Assembly (NCBI RefSeq): GCF_042427615.1
Contig: NZ_JBHMEZ010000012.1
Span: 802,976-866,975, forward strand
DNA length: 64,000 nt
Direction of reading: 5' to 3'
From: Formosa undariae
Lineage (GTDB): Bacteria; Bacteroidota; Bacteroidia; Flavobacteriales; Flavobacteriaceae
In this document: positions 55,737-64,000 of the stretch, in pieces
Layout of the letters: each line of letters starts with the position of its first letter
Numbering within the stretch: position 1 is the first letter of the stretch
Translations under genes and position numbers: made by a program
The notes under the pieces: model-generated
Databases searched by the model: none
What the model was told of the DNA's origin: nothing
The model's input: only the letters and a program-made list of their open reading frames with translations

Positions 55737-56870
55737 TTACAAATTATCTTCTTTAGCAGTTACATCGGAAAACGGTTTAACTAACATACCTGCATATGCT
55801 CCTGGCACTGGCTTTGCCAAAATGACTGTGCCATTAGGAATGCTTTTTAATACGACAGTTGTTTCAGAATAAAACACCGGGTTAACATCTATCATGTCTA
55901 GTGTATTTTCTTTTAAAATAAATATTTTAGCTCCATCTAGCATTAAACTTCTATCTATTTCAATTGAATTTTCTTCTTCCTTAGCGTTTAGTTTAGCTTC
56001 TAAATACATGCCTTCTTTTAAGTCTTTATTTGTAACTTCAATAAAAGCAGTAATCGTTTGAGTAGCCGTATCTACACTACCATTAACTCTGGAAACAATA
56101 CCAGTATAGGTTTCTGTATGTTCTAAATTATTAAGCGCTACTTGTTCTCCAACCTTTAGTAAGGTAGCATAAGATTTACTCAAAGCCACTTCCATTTCAT
56201 AGCTCGTTGGATCTATAAATTCTCCTAATTTCTGACCACTACGTATTAACGAACCTTCCGTTGCCAATGCTTCAGTTAAGATCCCACTAAATGGTGCTAC
56301 AATTCTATATTTAGTTAAATGTTGTTCTAAGTTTTTTACATTGTAATAACTAGAAATAATTCCCCGACCGGTAATAAAATAATTTTCTTTTTCTGAAGGC
56401 ATTTCTGGCAACTTAGGTGTCGACTTTTCCATGTCAAAATTCACCAAATAATCTTGCCATTTTTGATATATTTTTGGATAATCGAAACGCAAATCCGGCA
56501 TTATGGCCGCTATATCGTTATATAAATTACTTTTAGCAGATTGTACACTTGCATAATATTCGGAAGCGTCAATATCAATTAAAATTTGCCCCTTACTATA
56601 TACTTGCCCAGGTTTAAACAAAATATTTCTAGGTTTAAAAATACCTTGAACTTCAGAGTATAATTCTAATCTACGTTTAGCAAGCAAGCTTCCATGTGCT
56701 GGAATTAATATAGGAATTGTTTTATTTTTAACCGTATCTGTAAATACTGTTTTTATGATCTTTTCAGTAACTGGTTTTGGTTTGGTTTTAGAATCAATCA
56801 ATCGTTTTGCTAAGAAAAAAGAGAAAACAACAAAAAGTATCCCAATGATAGAAAGTAAAATTTTTCGCAT
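55737..56870 (-). CDS. RND periplasmic adaptor (membrane fusion protein)
   Basis: 377 residues. N-terminal membrane helix (about 3-21), split lipoyl-like domain (LYSEVQGIF and later RIVAPFSGILTE), a short helical hairpin between, and a beta-barrel domain (VALSKSYATLLKVGEQV). It bridges pump and duct. First gene of the operon; the 110 bp upstream contain operator-like dyads, but no regulator gene is adjacent. Confidence 0.9.
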   Translation of the reverse strand: MRKILLSIIGILFVVFSFFLAKRLIDSKTKPKPVTEKIIKTVFTDTVKNKTIPILIPAHGSLLAKRRLELYSEVQGIFKPRNILFKPGQVYSKGQILIDIDASEYYASVQSAKSNLYNDIAAIMPDLRFDYPKIYQKWQDYLVNFDMEKSTPKLPEMPSEKENYFITGRGIISSYYNVKNLEQHLTKYRIVAPFSGILTEALATEGSLIRSGQKLGEFIDPTSYEMEVALSKSYATLLKVGEQVALNNLEHTETYTGIVSRVNGSVDTATQTITAFIEVTNKDLKEGMYLEAKLNAKEEENSIEIDRSLMLDGAKIFILKENTLDMIDVNPVFYSETTVVLKSIPNGTVILAKPVPGAYAGMLVKPFSDVTAKEDNL

Positions 56871-56888
56871 GTAGTTAAGTTTAGTACT

Positions 56889-56900
56889 TGTCTTAAGACA
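56889..56900. promoter_or_regulatory. Perfect palindrome before the efflux operon
   Basis: TGTCTTAAGACA, a 12-bp perfect palindrome whose near edge is 18 bp upstream of the adaptor ATG. Confidence 0.45.
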
Positions 56901-56977
56901 GTAAAACTATCGTTAAGTTAATTTTAAAAGTCTTAAAAAAATCATAAAATACATAATTAACTATCAGTAAGTTAATT
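56901..56977. promoter_or_regulatory. Two operator-like AACT-N7-AGTT dyads
   Basis: AATTAACT-ATCAGTA-AGTTAATT at 56955-56977 is a perfect 8-bp dyad. A second copy at 56901-56923 keeps AACT-N7-AGTTAATT. The 19-mers differ at two positions and are 54 bp apart, about five helical turns. Confidence 0.5.
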
Positions 56978-58186
56978 ACTAACACTAAATGTAACATAAT
57001 ATATAATAATGAGCTAAATAGTAGCGTAAATTACACAGTATAATGCCCTGTAGTATTTCATGAATTTAAACAATCAAGAATGTTATATAATTTCTTCTGT
57101 TCTTTATTACATAATAAGCGATCTATAACGAAAAGCACAAGTAGCTAAAAAGCTAGTAACCTAAAAGTGTCAGACTCCTTCAATAGTTTACCTCTTACCT
57201 TAAACTTTAATTTAAACACCACATTGGAGTTATATATACAGGCACATAAATTTTATTTTACATACAACAGGACATCTCGTACGTAAATATAAGGTGTAGA
57301 AAAAGTTTAAATCTTATAATTAACGCCATGTAGAAAAGATGTTAAAAGACATGTATTATAATTTTATTTGATTGAAAATGGATGAAGGAAGAAGAAATTT
57401 GGACGAATTAATCCATAAATTAAACTCTAATACACATGCTCTATCTATGTACCGAGCTTAGACCTATGTCAATAAATTGTTAGATCAATTATGCAATGTT
57501 TTAATATTATAAAGAAAAGTAGCTAGTTGGTTAGTTAGCGGTATGAATAAACAATATCTAATTCCAATTCTCAAAATTAGAAAATAGAATAACGAAAACC
57601 CCCTCCATTACTTCAATACATTATTACACTCTTAATATTTATACTTATTGGATCTAATTACGTCAGAGAACTATTTTTACTAGAAATAAACAGGAAGGGG
57701 ATTCTAGACTAATTCAAGGCGAAATTTATAGTTTAACTCGGAAATTTGTATCCATCATTTTAGCCTATATATATATTATTATACTAATTTATAAGCGTTT
57801 ATAAGGTACAAATGCATTATATATGAAGAATGCAGAACAATTACACAGATACTTTGATAATTCTATAGAAAAACATATCTATTTCTATTTCCCAAATCCA
57901 AGTGCCCAACGGCCGCTGTATAGCCCCTACAACTTATAGTATTTTACTCAATTATTTTGAGATATCTCTTGTACTATAACAAGCTAATCCATGTATCAGA
58001 ATCTCAGTGTTTTGGTTTTATAGGATGGTAAAATAGTATCAACACAGGATAACTTACCACAAATATTTAACATTAAATTAACTTAATTTTACCACAAATC
58101 AATAACATAAATACATATTAAATGATTTTATAGTAATTATTTAACTTAAACACTTCTTTTTATTAATCTAACTTTACTAATTATTT
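56978..58186. other. Long AT-rich spacer before susC
   Basis: About 1.2 kb without a credible ORF; the longest readable pieces (for example 27 codons at 57380 and 38 codons at 57823) match nothing I know. TTACCACAAAT occurs twice as a direct repeat (58054-58064 and 58089-58099) about 90-130 bp before susC. Decayed coding DNA, perhaps of a lost regulator, is possible but not shown. Confidence 0.4.
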
Positions 58187-61100
58187 ATGAAAAATTTCAG
58201 ATTAACATTTCTAAAGAAACTATTGCCTTTATTAGGCATGGCATTATTATTTACAGGCATCTCCTATGCTCAAAACACACCCGTCACAGGAATGGTAAAC
58301 GACGAAACAGGCATGCCAATACCAGGTGTTTCAGTTGTACTTAAAGGTACCGTTACCGGGACTACTACTGATTTTGATGGAAATTACAACATTAATGTAA
58401 CGCAAGATGCTCTTCTTGTTTTTAGTTATATGGGGTTTAAAGAACAAGAGGTAAGTGTAGGATTAAAGACAACTATTAATATTACTATGGAAGCCGACAA
58501 TCAAGCTTTGGATGAAGTTATTGTTATGGCCTATGGTACAACAAATAAAGAGGCCCTTACGGGTTCTGCATCCGTTATAAAGGCTGGTGACCTCGAAAAG
58601 ATCAACAACTCTAGTATTACCAAATCTCTTGAAGGATTAAGTTCTGGTGTACAAGTTCTTAACACCGACGGCAGGCCAGGTTCTGAAGCTACTATTCTTG
58701 TACGAGGAATTACTTCTTTTAATGCTTCAAATACTCCTTTGTATATTGTTGATGGTGCTGCATTCGAAGGAGCTCTTAATCAAATTTCAACATCAGATAT
58801 CGAATCGATGACCGTATTGAAAGATGCAGCTGCAAACGCACTTTATGGATCACGTGCTTCTGGAGGCGTTATTGTTATCACAACAAAACAGGGTAAGTCT
58901 AAAGAGGGAAGAGTAAATTTTAAAGCAAAATGGGGTTTTACCGACTTTGCTGTGGATATGCCAGGACAAAAAGATCCCGGCACAACCTTTGAATATACTT
59001 GGCAAGGATATTATCAGGGTGCACTACAAAATGGAGATACCGACGCACTAGCAAGAGAATACGCTAGTAATAATGTTGTTGCACACTTTTTTCCTCAGTT
59101 TAATGAAGAGTTAAGAAATGCTACAGGTAGAATTTATTACAACGCTTATGATACTGACACACCGGTAGGTACTGATGGTAAAATAAAAAGTGATGCAAAC
59201 TTTCTGTGGCCTGAAGAAAATTTTGACTGGTACAATTCACTTTTCGACACAGGATTTAACGAAGAATACAGCCTTGATTTTAGTGGCCGAGCAGGAGACA
59301 AAGTGCAATATTTTTTCTCCATTAATCATCTGAATGATGGTGGTATTTATACTACACAGGAGTTTGAAAGAACAACCGCTCGTCTGAACCTAACAGCACA
59401 AGTTAAGGACTGGATTAAAATAGGGAACAACTTTTCCTATTCACACTCCTTTCAAAACGATGTAAATGCATATACAAGGTTTTACCGCACAATGCCATCT
59501 GTTTACGCCGTGAACGAATGGGATTATGCCAATAACGATTATTTCTACGATAGCTATGGGAATAAGGTTCCTGACGATGCATGGGATCCTGATCAAAATC
59601 AGACCAGACTTGCATGGTCACACTGGGTACAGCAAAAACAAGGTGAATATATGAATGATTACGGGTGGAGCTATACTGGTCTTTTCAACGATTCATTCAA
59701 TACTTCAAACTATATTGAGTTAGACTTAATAGAGGGACTTAAATTTAAAACCTCGGTGTCTTTAAATTTGAATCTTTCAAGTCGAACTTGGTTTACTAGT
59801 ATAACAGATAATCCTAGTGGTCCAGGAAACGCGACTGAAGCCGAATCAAAAAATTATTCACTTACCTATAACAACCTTTTAACATATAATAAATCATTTG
59901 GGAATAATAACATTAGCCTACTGTTAGGTCAAGAAATATTTTCTCAGCAATGGAATTATCTTTCAGCATCAGCTCAAGGATTTCCAATTGATGGACTCTA
60001 TGAATTGAATGCTGCTACAGAACCTACAGCGGCCTCATCATACCTTGATGAATATAAATTACAAAGTTATTTTGCAAACGTAGAATATAATTATGATAAC
60101 AAATATTACTTAGGAGCAAGTATTCGTACCGATGGATCTTCGCGCTTTCATCCAGATACGAGATGGGGAACATTCTGGTCAGGATCGATGTCATGGAGAA
60201 TATCAAAAGAAGACTTTATTGATGATGTTACCTGGTTAGATGAATTGAAAGTTAAAGCGAGTATCGGGTCTGTTGGAAACGACAAGGTTGGGCTTTATGC
60301 TTACGAAGGACTTTTTAGTTCTAGGCCTGACTTAACAAATACAGGATATTTAATGAGTACGCTTGCTACTCCAGATCTTAAATGGGAGCAAAATATACAG
60401 ACTAACTTTGGACTGGATTTTAGTCTATTTAAACGTCTTAGTGGGTCTTTCGAGTATTTTATTAAGGATTCTAAAGATTTGCTTTTTGAAGTTCCATTAT
60501 CACCTTCATCTGGTTTTACTGGTTACAATCAAAATATTGGTAATCTACGAAATAGTGGTATTGAAGCTAGTCTGAGTTATGCAATTATTAATGAAGGAAA
60601 CCTACGCTGGAATATATCTGGTATGGTAACAAGCATTAAGAATGAGATTACAAAATTACCAGAGAATTGGAATGAAATACAAGGGAATTATTACAGAGGA
60701 GTCGGAAATTCACTATACGACTGGTATATGCCTGAATGGGCCGGACTGAATGAGGAAGGAGCTAATACTTGGTATGTATTTGAATTTGAAACAGATGCTA
60801 ATGGAGAATTTGTAAGAAATAGCAAAGGAGAAAAAAATGTATTAAATAAAACAATAACCACAGAGTATAGCGATGTAAATAATACTGACCAACGCAGACT
60901 TGTAGGCTCAGCTATTCCTACTATATATGGTAGTATCACCAACTCAATAACATGGAAGGGAATAGATCTTTCTGCAATGTTATTTTTTAGTGCAGGACAA
61001 GATGTTTATGATGTTGATTTTATGGAAAGTACCAGATGGAGACCCTTTTTCGCTGTAACAGATAATTGGGATAAATACGGCTGGGACTACAACGGAAATG

Positions 61101-61435
61101 ACCCTAATAGTTTGATGCCTAGAGTTTCTGAAGAAGATTACTTGAACGGAAATACAGGGAATTATTCAACACAATACCTGTTCAAAAATAATTATATGCG
61201 ACTTAGAAATCTAACTATTGGTTATACATTCCCAAAAGAACTTACTAGGAAAATAAAAATGGAAAACTTCAGAGTCTATGTTAGTGGGGATAATCTATTC
61301 ACTTGGGGAGATGCTGTTGATAGAGGAACAGATCCTAGTGTTGGGCTTTCGGGAAGAATACAAAACGGAAATGAAAGTAATCAAAGTTTCTCTACGCGAA
61401 AATTTATAAATTTTGGCCTAAATGTAACTTTCTAA
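58187..61435 (+). CDS. SusC/RagA-family TonB-dependent outer-membrane transporter
   Basis: 1082 residues. Signal peptide (ends SYAQ near 29), a carboxypeptidase-regulatory-like domain (VTGMVNDETGMPIPGVSV to about 105), a plug (ALTGSASVIKAGDL, ILVRGITSFN, PLYIVDG, LKDAAANALYGSRASGGVI), and a large barrel ending in a Phe-terminated strand (FGLNVTF). It imports oligosaccharides or other large nutrients with its SusD partner, encoded 33 bp downstream. The substrate cannot be told; no hydrolase is in view. Confidence 0.93.
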   Translation: MKNFRLTFLKKLLPLLGMALLFTGISYAQNTPVTGMVNDETGMPIPGVSVVLKGTVTGTTTDFDGNYNINVTQDALLVFSYMGFKEQEVSVGLKTTINITMEADNQALDEVIVMAYGTTNKEALTGSASVIKAGDLEKINNSSITKSLEGLSSGVQVLNTDGRPGSEATILVRGITSFNASNTPLYIVDGAAFEGALNQISTSDIESMTVLKDAAANALYGSRASGGVIVITTKQGKSKEGRVNFKAKWGFTDFAVDMPGQKDPGTTFEYTWQGYYQGALQNGDTDALAREYASNNVVAHFFPQFNEELRNATGRIYYNAYDTDTPVGTDGKIKSDANFLWPEENFDWYNSLFDTGFNEEYSLDFSGRAGDKVQYFFSINHLNDGGIYTTQEFERTTARLNLTAQVKDWIKIGNNFSYSHSFQNDVNAYTRFYRTMPSVYAVNEWDYANNDYFYDSYGNKVPDDAWDPDQNQTRLAWSHWVQQKQGEYMNDYGWSYTGLFNDSFNTSNYIELDLIEGLKFKTSVSLNLNLSSRTWFTSITDNPSGPGNATEAESKNYSLTYNNLLTYNKSFGNNNISLLLGQEIFSQQWNYLSASAQGFPIDGLYELNAATEPTAASSYLDEYKLQSYFANVEYNYDNKYYLGASIRTDGSSRFHPDTRWGTFWSGSMSWRISKEDFIDDVTWLDELKVKASIGSVGNDKVGLYAYEGLFSSRPDLTNTGYLMSTLATPDLKWEQNIQTNFGLDFSLFKRLSGSFEYFIKDSKDLLFEVPLSPSSGFTGYNQNIGNLRNSGIEASLSYAIINEGNLRWNISGMVTSIKNEITKLPENWNEIQGNYYRGVGNSLYDWYMPEWAGLNEEGANTWYVFEFETDANGEFVRNSKGEKNVLNKTITTEYSDVNNTDQRRLVGSAIPTIYGSITNSITWKGIDLSAMLFFSAGQDVYDVDFMESTRWRPFFAVTDNWDKYGWDYNGNDPNSLMPRVSEEDYLNGNTGNYSTQYLFKNNYMRLRNLTIGYTFPKELTRKIKMENFRVYVSGDNLFTWGDAVDRGTDPSVGLSGRIQNGNESNQSFSTRKFINFGLNVTF

Positions 61436-61468
61436 TTTAAAATCGAATAACTTAAAAAGTTGAAAAAT

Positions 61469-62929
61469 ATGAAAAATATAATCAAAATTTTTATGGCATT
61501 GGCACTTATGGTTAGTACTACTGGGTGCGAAGATTATCTGGAGACAAGTTCTTCAGACGAAATTTCAGCAGATTTGATGTATACAGACGTGTCCGGGGCC
61601 CAGTTTGTACTTAGCGGTATATACAGGGATATGCGAGACGCCACATCAAATACTGGAGGAGGTGTTTTAACAACCTTGAGACATTGTACTTCAGTTTATG
61701 GTGATGAGATGGCTACAGTTAGAATAGGAAATTCTTTTAATTATTGGTGCGACCACGATTATAATTATGATTTAATAAATACAACTTCTAGTGTTCCTCA
61801 ATTAAATTGGAATTATTTCTATAAGTTAATTGCTAACTGTAATTCCATACTTGAAAATATTGAGGCAGCAAATGGAGAACAAATAACAAAAGACCACATA
61901 TCAGGTCAAGCACTTGCAATTAGAGCTTACTCATACTTTTGGCTTGTAAGAATGTTTGCTCCTCCTATAGATACGGAACTAGGTGTACCATTATATGAAA
62001 CAGTAGATATTTCAGGAGCACCACGTTCAACCGTTGGAGAAGTATATACAAAGGTTATCGAAGATTTTAATACAGCAATCGGACTACTAGAAGGCTACGA
62101 ACGCCCAGATAAGCATTATATTAATAAGGAGGTTGTACAAGGTATGTTAGCTTATACATATCTTACTCATGAAGAGTGGGCACTAGCAGCAAATATGGCA
62201 AATCAGGCACGGCAAAATTACCCGTTAATGAACAGAGAAGAATTCAGATCGGGACAAAATAATGAAAACCTTCCAGAATGGATGTGGGTAATTAAACAAC
62301 AGGAAGATCAAAGACAGAATTGGTCCACACTTCTAAAATTTTGGGGAACATATGGTGGTATTGATAATAACTATAAAACTTGGTCTCCAAGATTCTTTAT
62401 TTCGGCGAACTTAGCTAGTAAGATTGAGCCAACCGATGTAAGACACCAGTTTTACGATTATAAAGAGCAGATTCTTGAAATTAATGATACAGATACAATA
62501 TTCTTTACTGCAACTGACAAATTTTGGGAAAGTTATCGTGAGGAAGATTATATGATGGGAGACGTGTCCTGGATGCGAGGAGCAGAGATGTATCTAATTG
62601 AAGCAGAAGGCCTTCTTAGAAGTGGAGATCCATCAGGTGCTACTACTGTACTAAACGAATTACAAATAACACGGGAAGCTACTCCTACAGAAGCCACTCT
62701 TCAGAATATTCTTTTAGAACGAAGCAAAGAACTTTATGGAGAAGGCTATAGTTATTTTGACCTAATTCGTAACGACCTACCTGTAATAAGAACAGCACCC
62801 CAAAGAGCCTATACAGGAATGCCAGCACATGACTGGAGTTGGATACAGCAGATACCTATAGACGAAATAACGACTAATCCGTTCATTAACGAAATAGATC
62901 AGAACCCTATAGAAGGTTCTTATAAGTAG
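61469..62929 (+). CDS. SusD/RagB-family nutrient-binding lipoprotein
   Basis: 486 residues from ATG at 61469; a TTG at 61460 is an alternative. Lipobox STTGC (Cys near 20) then EDYLE, the usual SusD start. TPR-like helical body with AIRAYSYFWLVRMFAPPIDTE near 150 and the C-terminal LLERSKELYGEGYSYFDLIRN segment. It caps the SusC barrel at the cell surface. Second gene of the pair; a perfect 18-bp hairpin lies 90 bp downstream. Confidence 0.93.
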   Translation: MKNIIKIFMALALMVSTTGCEDYLETSSSDEISADLMYTDVSGAQFVLSGIYRDMRDATSNTGGGVLTTLRHCTSVYGDEMATVRIGNSFNYWCDHDYNYDLINTTSSVPQLNWNYFYKLIANCNSILENIEAANGEQITKDHISGQALAIRAYSYFWLVRMFAPPIDTELGVPLYETVDISGAPRSTVGEVYTKVIEDFNTAIGLLEGYERPDKHYINKEVVQGMLAYTYLTHEEWALAANMANQARQNYPLMNREEFRSGQNNENLPEWMWVIKQQEDQRQNWSTLLKFWGTYGGIDNNYKTWSPRFFISANLASKIEPTDVRHQFYDYKEQILEINDTDTIFFTATDKFWESYREEDYMMGDVSWMRGAEMYLIEAEGLLRSGDPSGATTVLNELQITREATPTEATLQNILLERSKELYGEGYSYFDLIRNDLPVIRTAPQRAYTGMPAHDWSWIQQIPIDEITTNPFINEIDQNPIEGSYK

Positions 62930-63018
62930 GCTAATTATTAATGAATTATAATCCAAACGTATAGCAAAACCAATGTAACAGATATATATTATAAATTAGT
63001 TGAGATATAGTTTTATGA

Positions 63019-63061
63019 ATAAATGGTCTTATTTGCAGTAATAGCAAATAAGACCATTTAT
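63019..63061. repeat. Perfect 18-bp inverted repeat (hairpin)
   Basis: Arms 63019-63036 and 63044-63061 (ATAAATGGTCTTATTTGC and complement) with a 7-nt loop. No T tract follows on either strand, so it is not a classic terminator; mRNA 3'-end stabilisation or a mobile-element end is possible. Confidence 0.65.
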
Positions 63062-63124
63062 ATTAGTATACGTAGAGAAAAAAATATGAGATTGTAGACA
63101 TGTTAGAAGATCAGAATAAATGGA

Positions 63125-63540
63125 AACAAGATCATTAAGCACTGTAAAATATAAAAAAAGTTATAATCCTTCGAATTTTAATAACTCCGACTACAAGTAA
63201 CAATTTATTTCTAGAAGTCGACATCAACTTTATAAAGCTCTTAATAACCAGAAGCAAATAAAATCTAAAATCCTATTTGAACAACATCCTGATTTAGACA
63301 AAGCATATCCAATAGAATAAGATATATATTATACAGTAAAACTATAGGATAAAGGTTTACAGAAAGTATGGATTCACAAAGAATAATTACAAGTATACTC
63401 AAACAGCTTTACGCAAGAAAACTTCACGATTAACATTACTTGTATTTCCAACTAAATTGAATACCACAACTCACCAAAAGTAATCTATAACCACATATCA
63501 ATCCGAACTATAGAATCACAGTAAGTAAAGTGAAAAGAGA
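63125..63540 (+). pseudogene. ISL3-family transposase remnant
   Basis: Translated blocks read KYKKSYNPSNFNNSDYK, then ISRSRHQLYKALNNQ and KSKILFEQHPDLDKAY, matching the ISL3 DDE domain (DNGDT.KQLL.RSRYLLYK .. ILFE.YPDL.KAY). Degraded sequence continues to about 63540, with a faint NRSTNASAES equivalent near 63500. Several stops, so inactive. Confidence 0.75.
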
Positions 63541-63635
63541 AGTAAAAAAGAGAGTATAGTCTATTTAGTAAGAAAGCAATTAAAATGGAATAATAGTACT
63601 CTAATTTTTTTTTTTGATTTGGTTATAAACAAAAA

Positions 63636-63665
63636 AAATCCTCAATACAAAAGTATTGAGGATTT
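63636..63665 (-). terminator. rRNA operon terminator
   Basis: Perfect 13-bp stem AAATCCTCAATAC / GTATTGAGGATTT with a 4-nt loop; on the minus strand a T run follows, just past the 5S gene. Confidence 0.88.
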
Positions 63666-63675
63666 AGATTTAAAA

Positions 63676-63782
63676 AAGGCAACGTCCTACTCTCCCACAA
63701 ATGCAGTACCATCGGCGCTAATAGGCTTAACTTCTCTGTTCGGAATGGTAAGAGGTGAGCCCTATCGCAATAATCACCTTAA
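63676..63782 (-). rRNA. rrf: 5S ribosomal RNA
   Basis: About 107 nt. The minus strand contains the conserved 5S cores CACCTCTTACCATTCCGAAC, AGAGAAGTTAAGCC, GCCGATGGTACTGC and GGGAGAGTAGGACGTTGCC. Ends are set approximately from terminal-helix pairing (AAGG with CCTT). It is the last gene of an rRNA operon whose 23S gene must lie beyond 64000; a small ORF drawn through this region (63619-63855) is spurious. Confidence 0.95.
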
Positions 63783-64000
63783 ATTGTTGATCGTTAGATG
63801 TAATTATTTACAATCTAATCAACCGCGCAACTGCGCAAATATCTTAACATATTGAAAAAGGACCCTGATGGTCTTCTACATAAATACTATAATTCTATAA
63901 TAACTCTTTTTAACTTAATAAAAAAACAATGCTCCCCTCGGTACTTTTGCAAGTACATGTCCCCTATATTACTATAAAGTTAGAGGGGGCTTTTATACAA
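63783..64000 (-). other. 23S-5S spacer (start of)
   Basis: 218 bp upstream of 5S on the minus strand. I see neither a tRNA nor a recognisable 23S 3' end before the window stops. Confidence 0.5.

Noticed and set aside
57380..57463. Short ORFs in the spacer before susC
   Set aside because: They are 27-38 codons long, have no recognisable start signal or family pattern, and resemble chance frames.
63619..63855. 78-residue ORF on the plus strand
   Set aside because: It runs antisense across the rRNA terminator and the 5S rRNA gene; not a protein gene.

Overview
The window is an AT-rich chromosomal segment of a member of the Bacteroidota, almost certainly a marine-type Flavobacteriaceae. The reasons are: a SusC/SusD pair, an RprXY-like two-component system, a PorD/DUF4835 gene inside a recN-coaBC-rpoZ-bamD block, flavobacterial FabI and monomeric isocitrate dehydrogenase, and TAnnTTTG -7 promoter elements (in two cases with TTG exactly 19 nt upstream) instead of sigma70 boxes. 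Nearly all of it is ordinary core genome. No CRISPR array, prophage, intact insertion sequence or tRNA gene was seen.

Layout. 0-10 kb: 3' part of an M61 peptidase, an NTF2-like secreted protein, pcm, a Gfo/Idh oxidoreductase, 3-hydroxyacyl-CoA dehydrogenase, a YggS PLP protein, an exonuclease/GIY-YIG fusion that seems to start at ATT, a K+ channel with a zinc ribbon, miaA, and an AspT/YidE-like transporter. 10-16.5 kb (minus strand): response regulator and histidine kinase, coaE, a YbbR protein, a glycosyltransferase, fabI and a small lipoprotein. 16.5-23 kb (minus strand): recN, porD-like, coaBC, omega-like subunit, bamD, dapA and a small conserved protein. 23-25 kb: a 5'-nucleotidase split over two plus-strand genes. 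24.9-28.8 kb: an accessory array of three paralogous eight-helix membrane proteins separated by decayed IS982-family transposase sequence. 28.8-35.4 kb: ligA, LOG protein, prmC and a GNAT on the minus strand, and ribD, a HAD phosphatase and YigZ on the plus strand, then a thioesterase. 35.5-43 kb: dnaA, a low-molecular-weight phosphatase, an RsmI-like methylase, a lysozyme-like protein, mltG, a GNAT, dapF and a DegP/HtrA protease. 43-45.4 kb: a membrane coiled-coil protein, trmD and rplS. 45.4-46.5 kb: a gene-poor stretch holding a possible noncoding transcript with an orphan terminator, an ISL3 transposase remnant and a REP-like inverted repeat. 46.6-51 kb: an outer-membrane barrel protein, a small membrane protein, murQ and icd. 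51.2-56.9 kb: a complete adaptor-RND-TolC efflux operon with operator-like dyads but no adjacent regulator. 58.2-62.9 kb: a SusC/SusD pair with no enzyme or regulator beside it, then an ISL3 remnant, a terminator and a 5S rRNA on the minus strand, which marks the 3' end of an rRNA operon extending beyond the window.

No clearly new multi-gene system is visible. The observations most worth a second look are the tandem membrane-protein family and its IS-associated amplification, the ATT-start nuclease, a recurring arrangement in which TAnnTTTG sits 3-9 nt before the start codon (candidate leaderless mRNAs), the possible noncoding RNA downstream of rplS, and the operator dyads ahead of the efflux operon. 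Three separate transposase remnants (IS982 and ISL3) were recognised only by translating apparently empty intergenic DNA.
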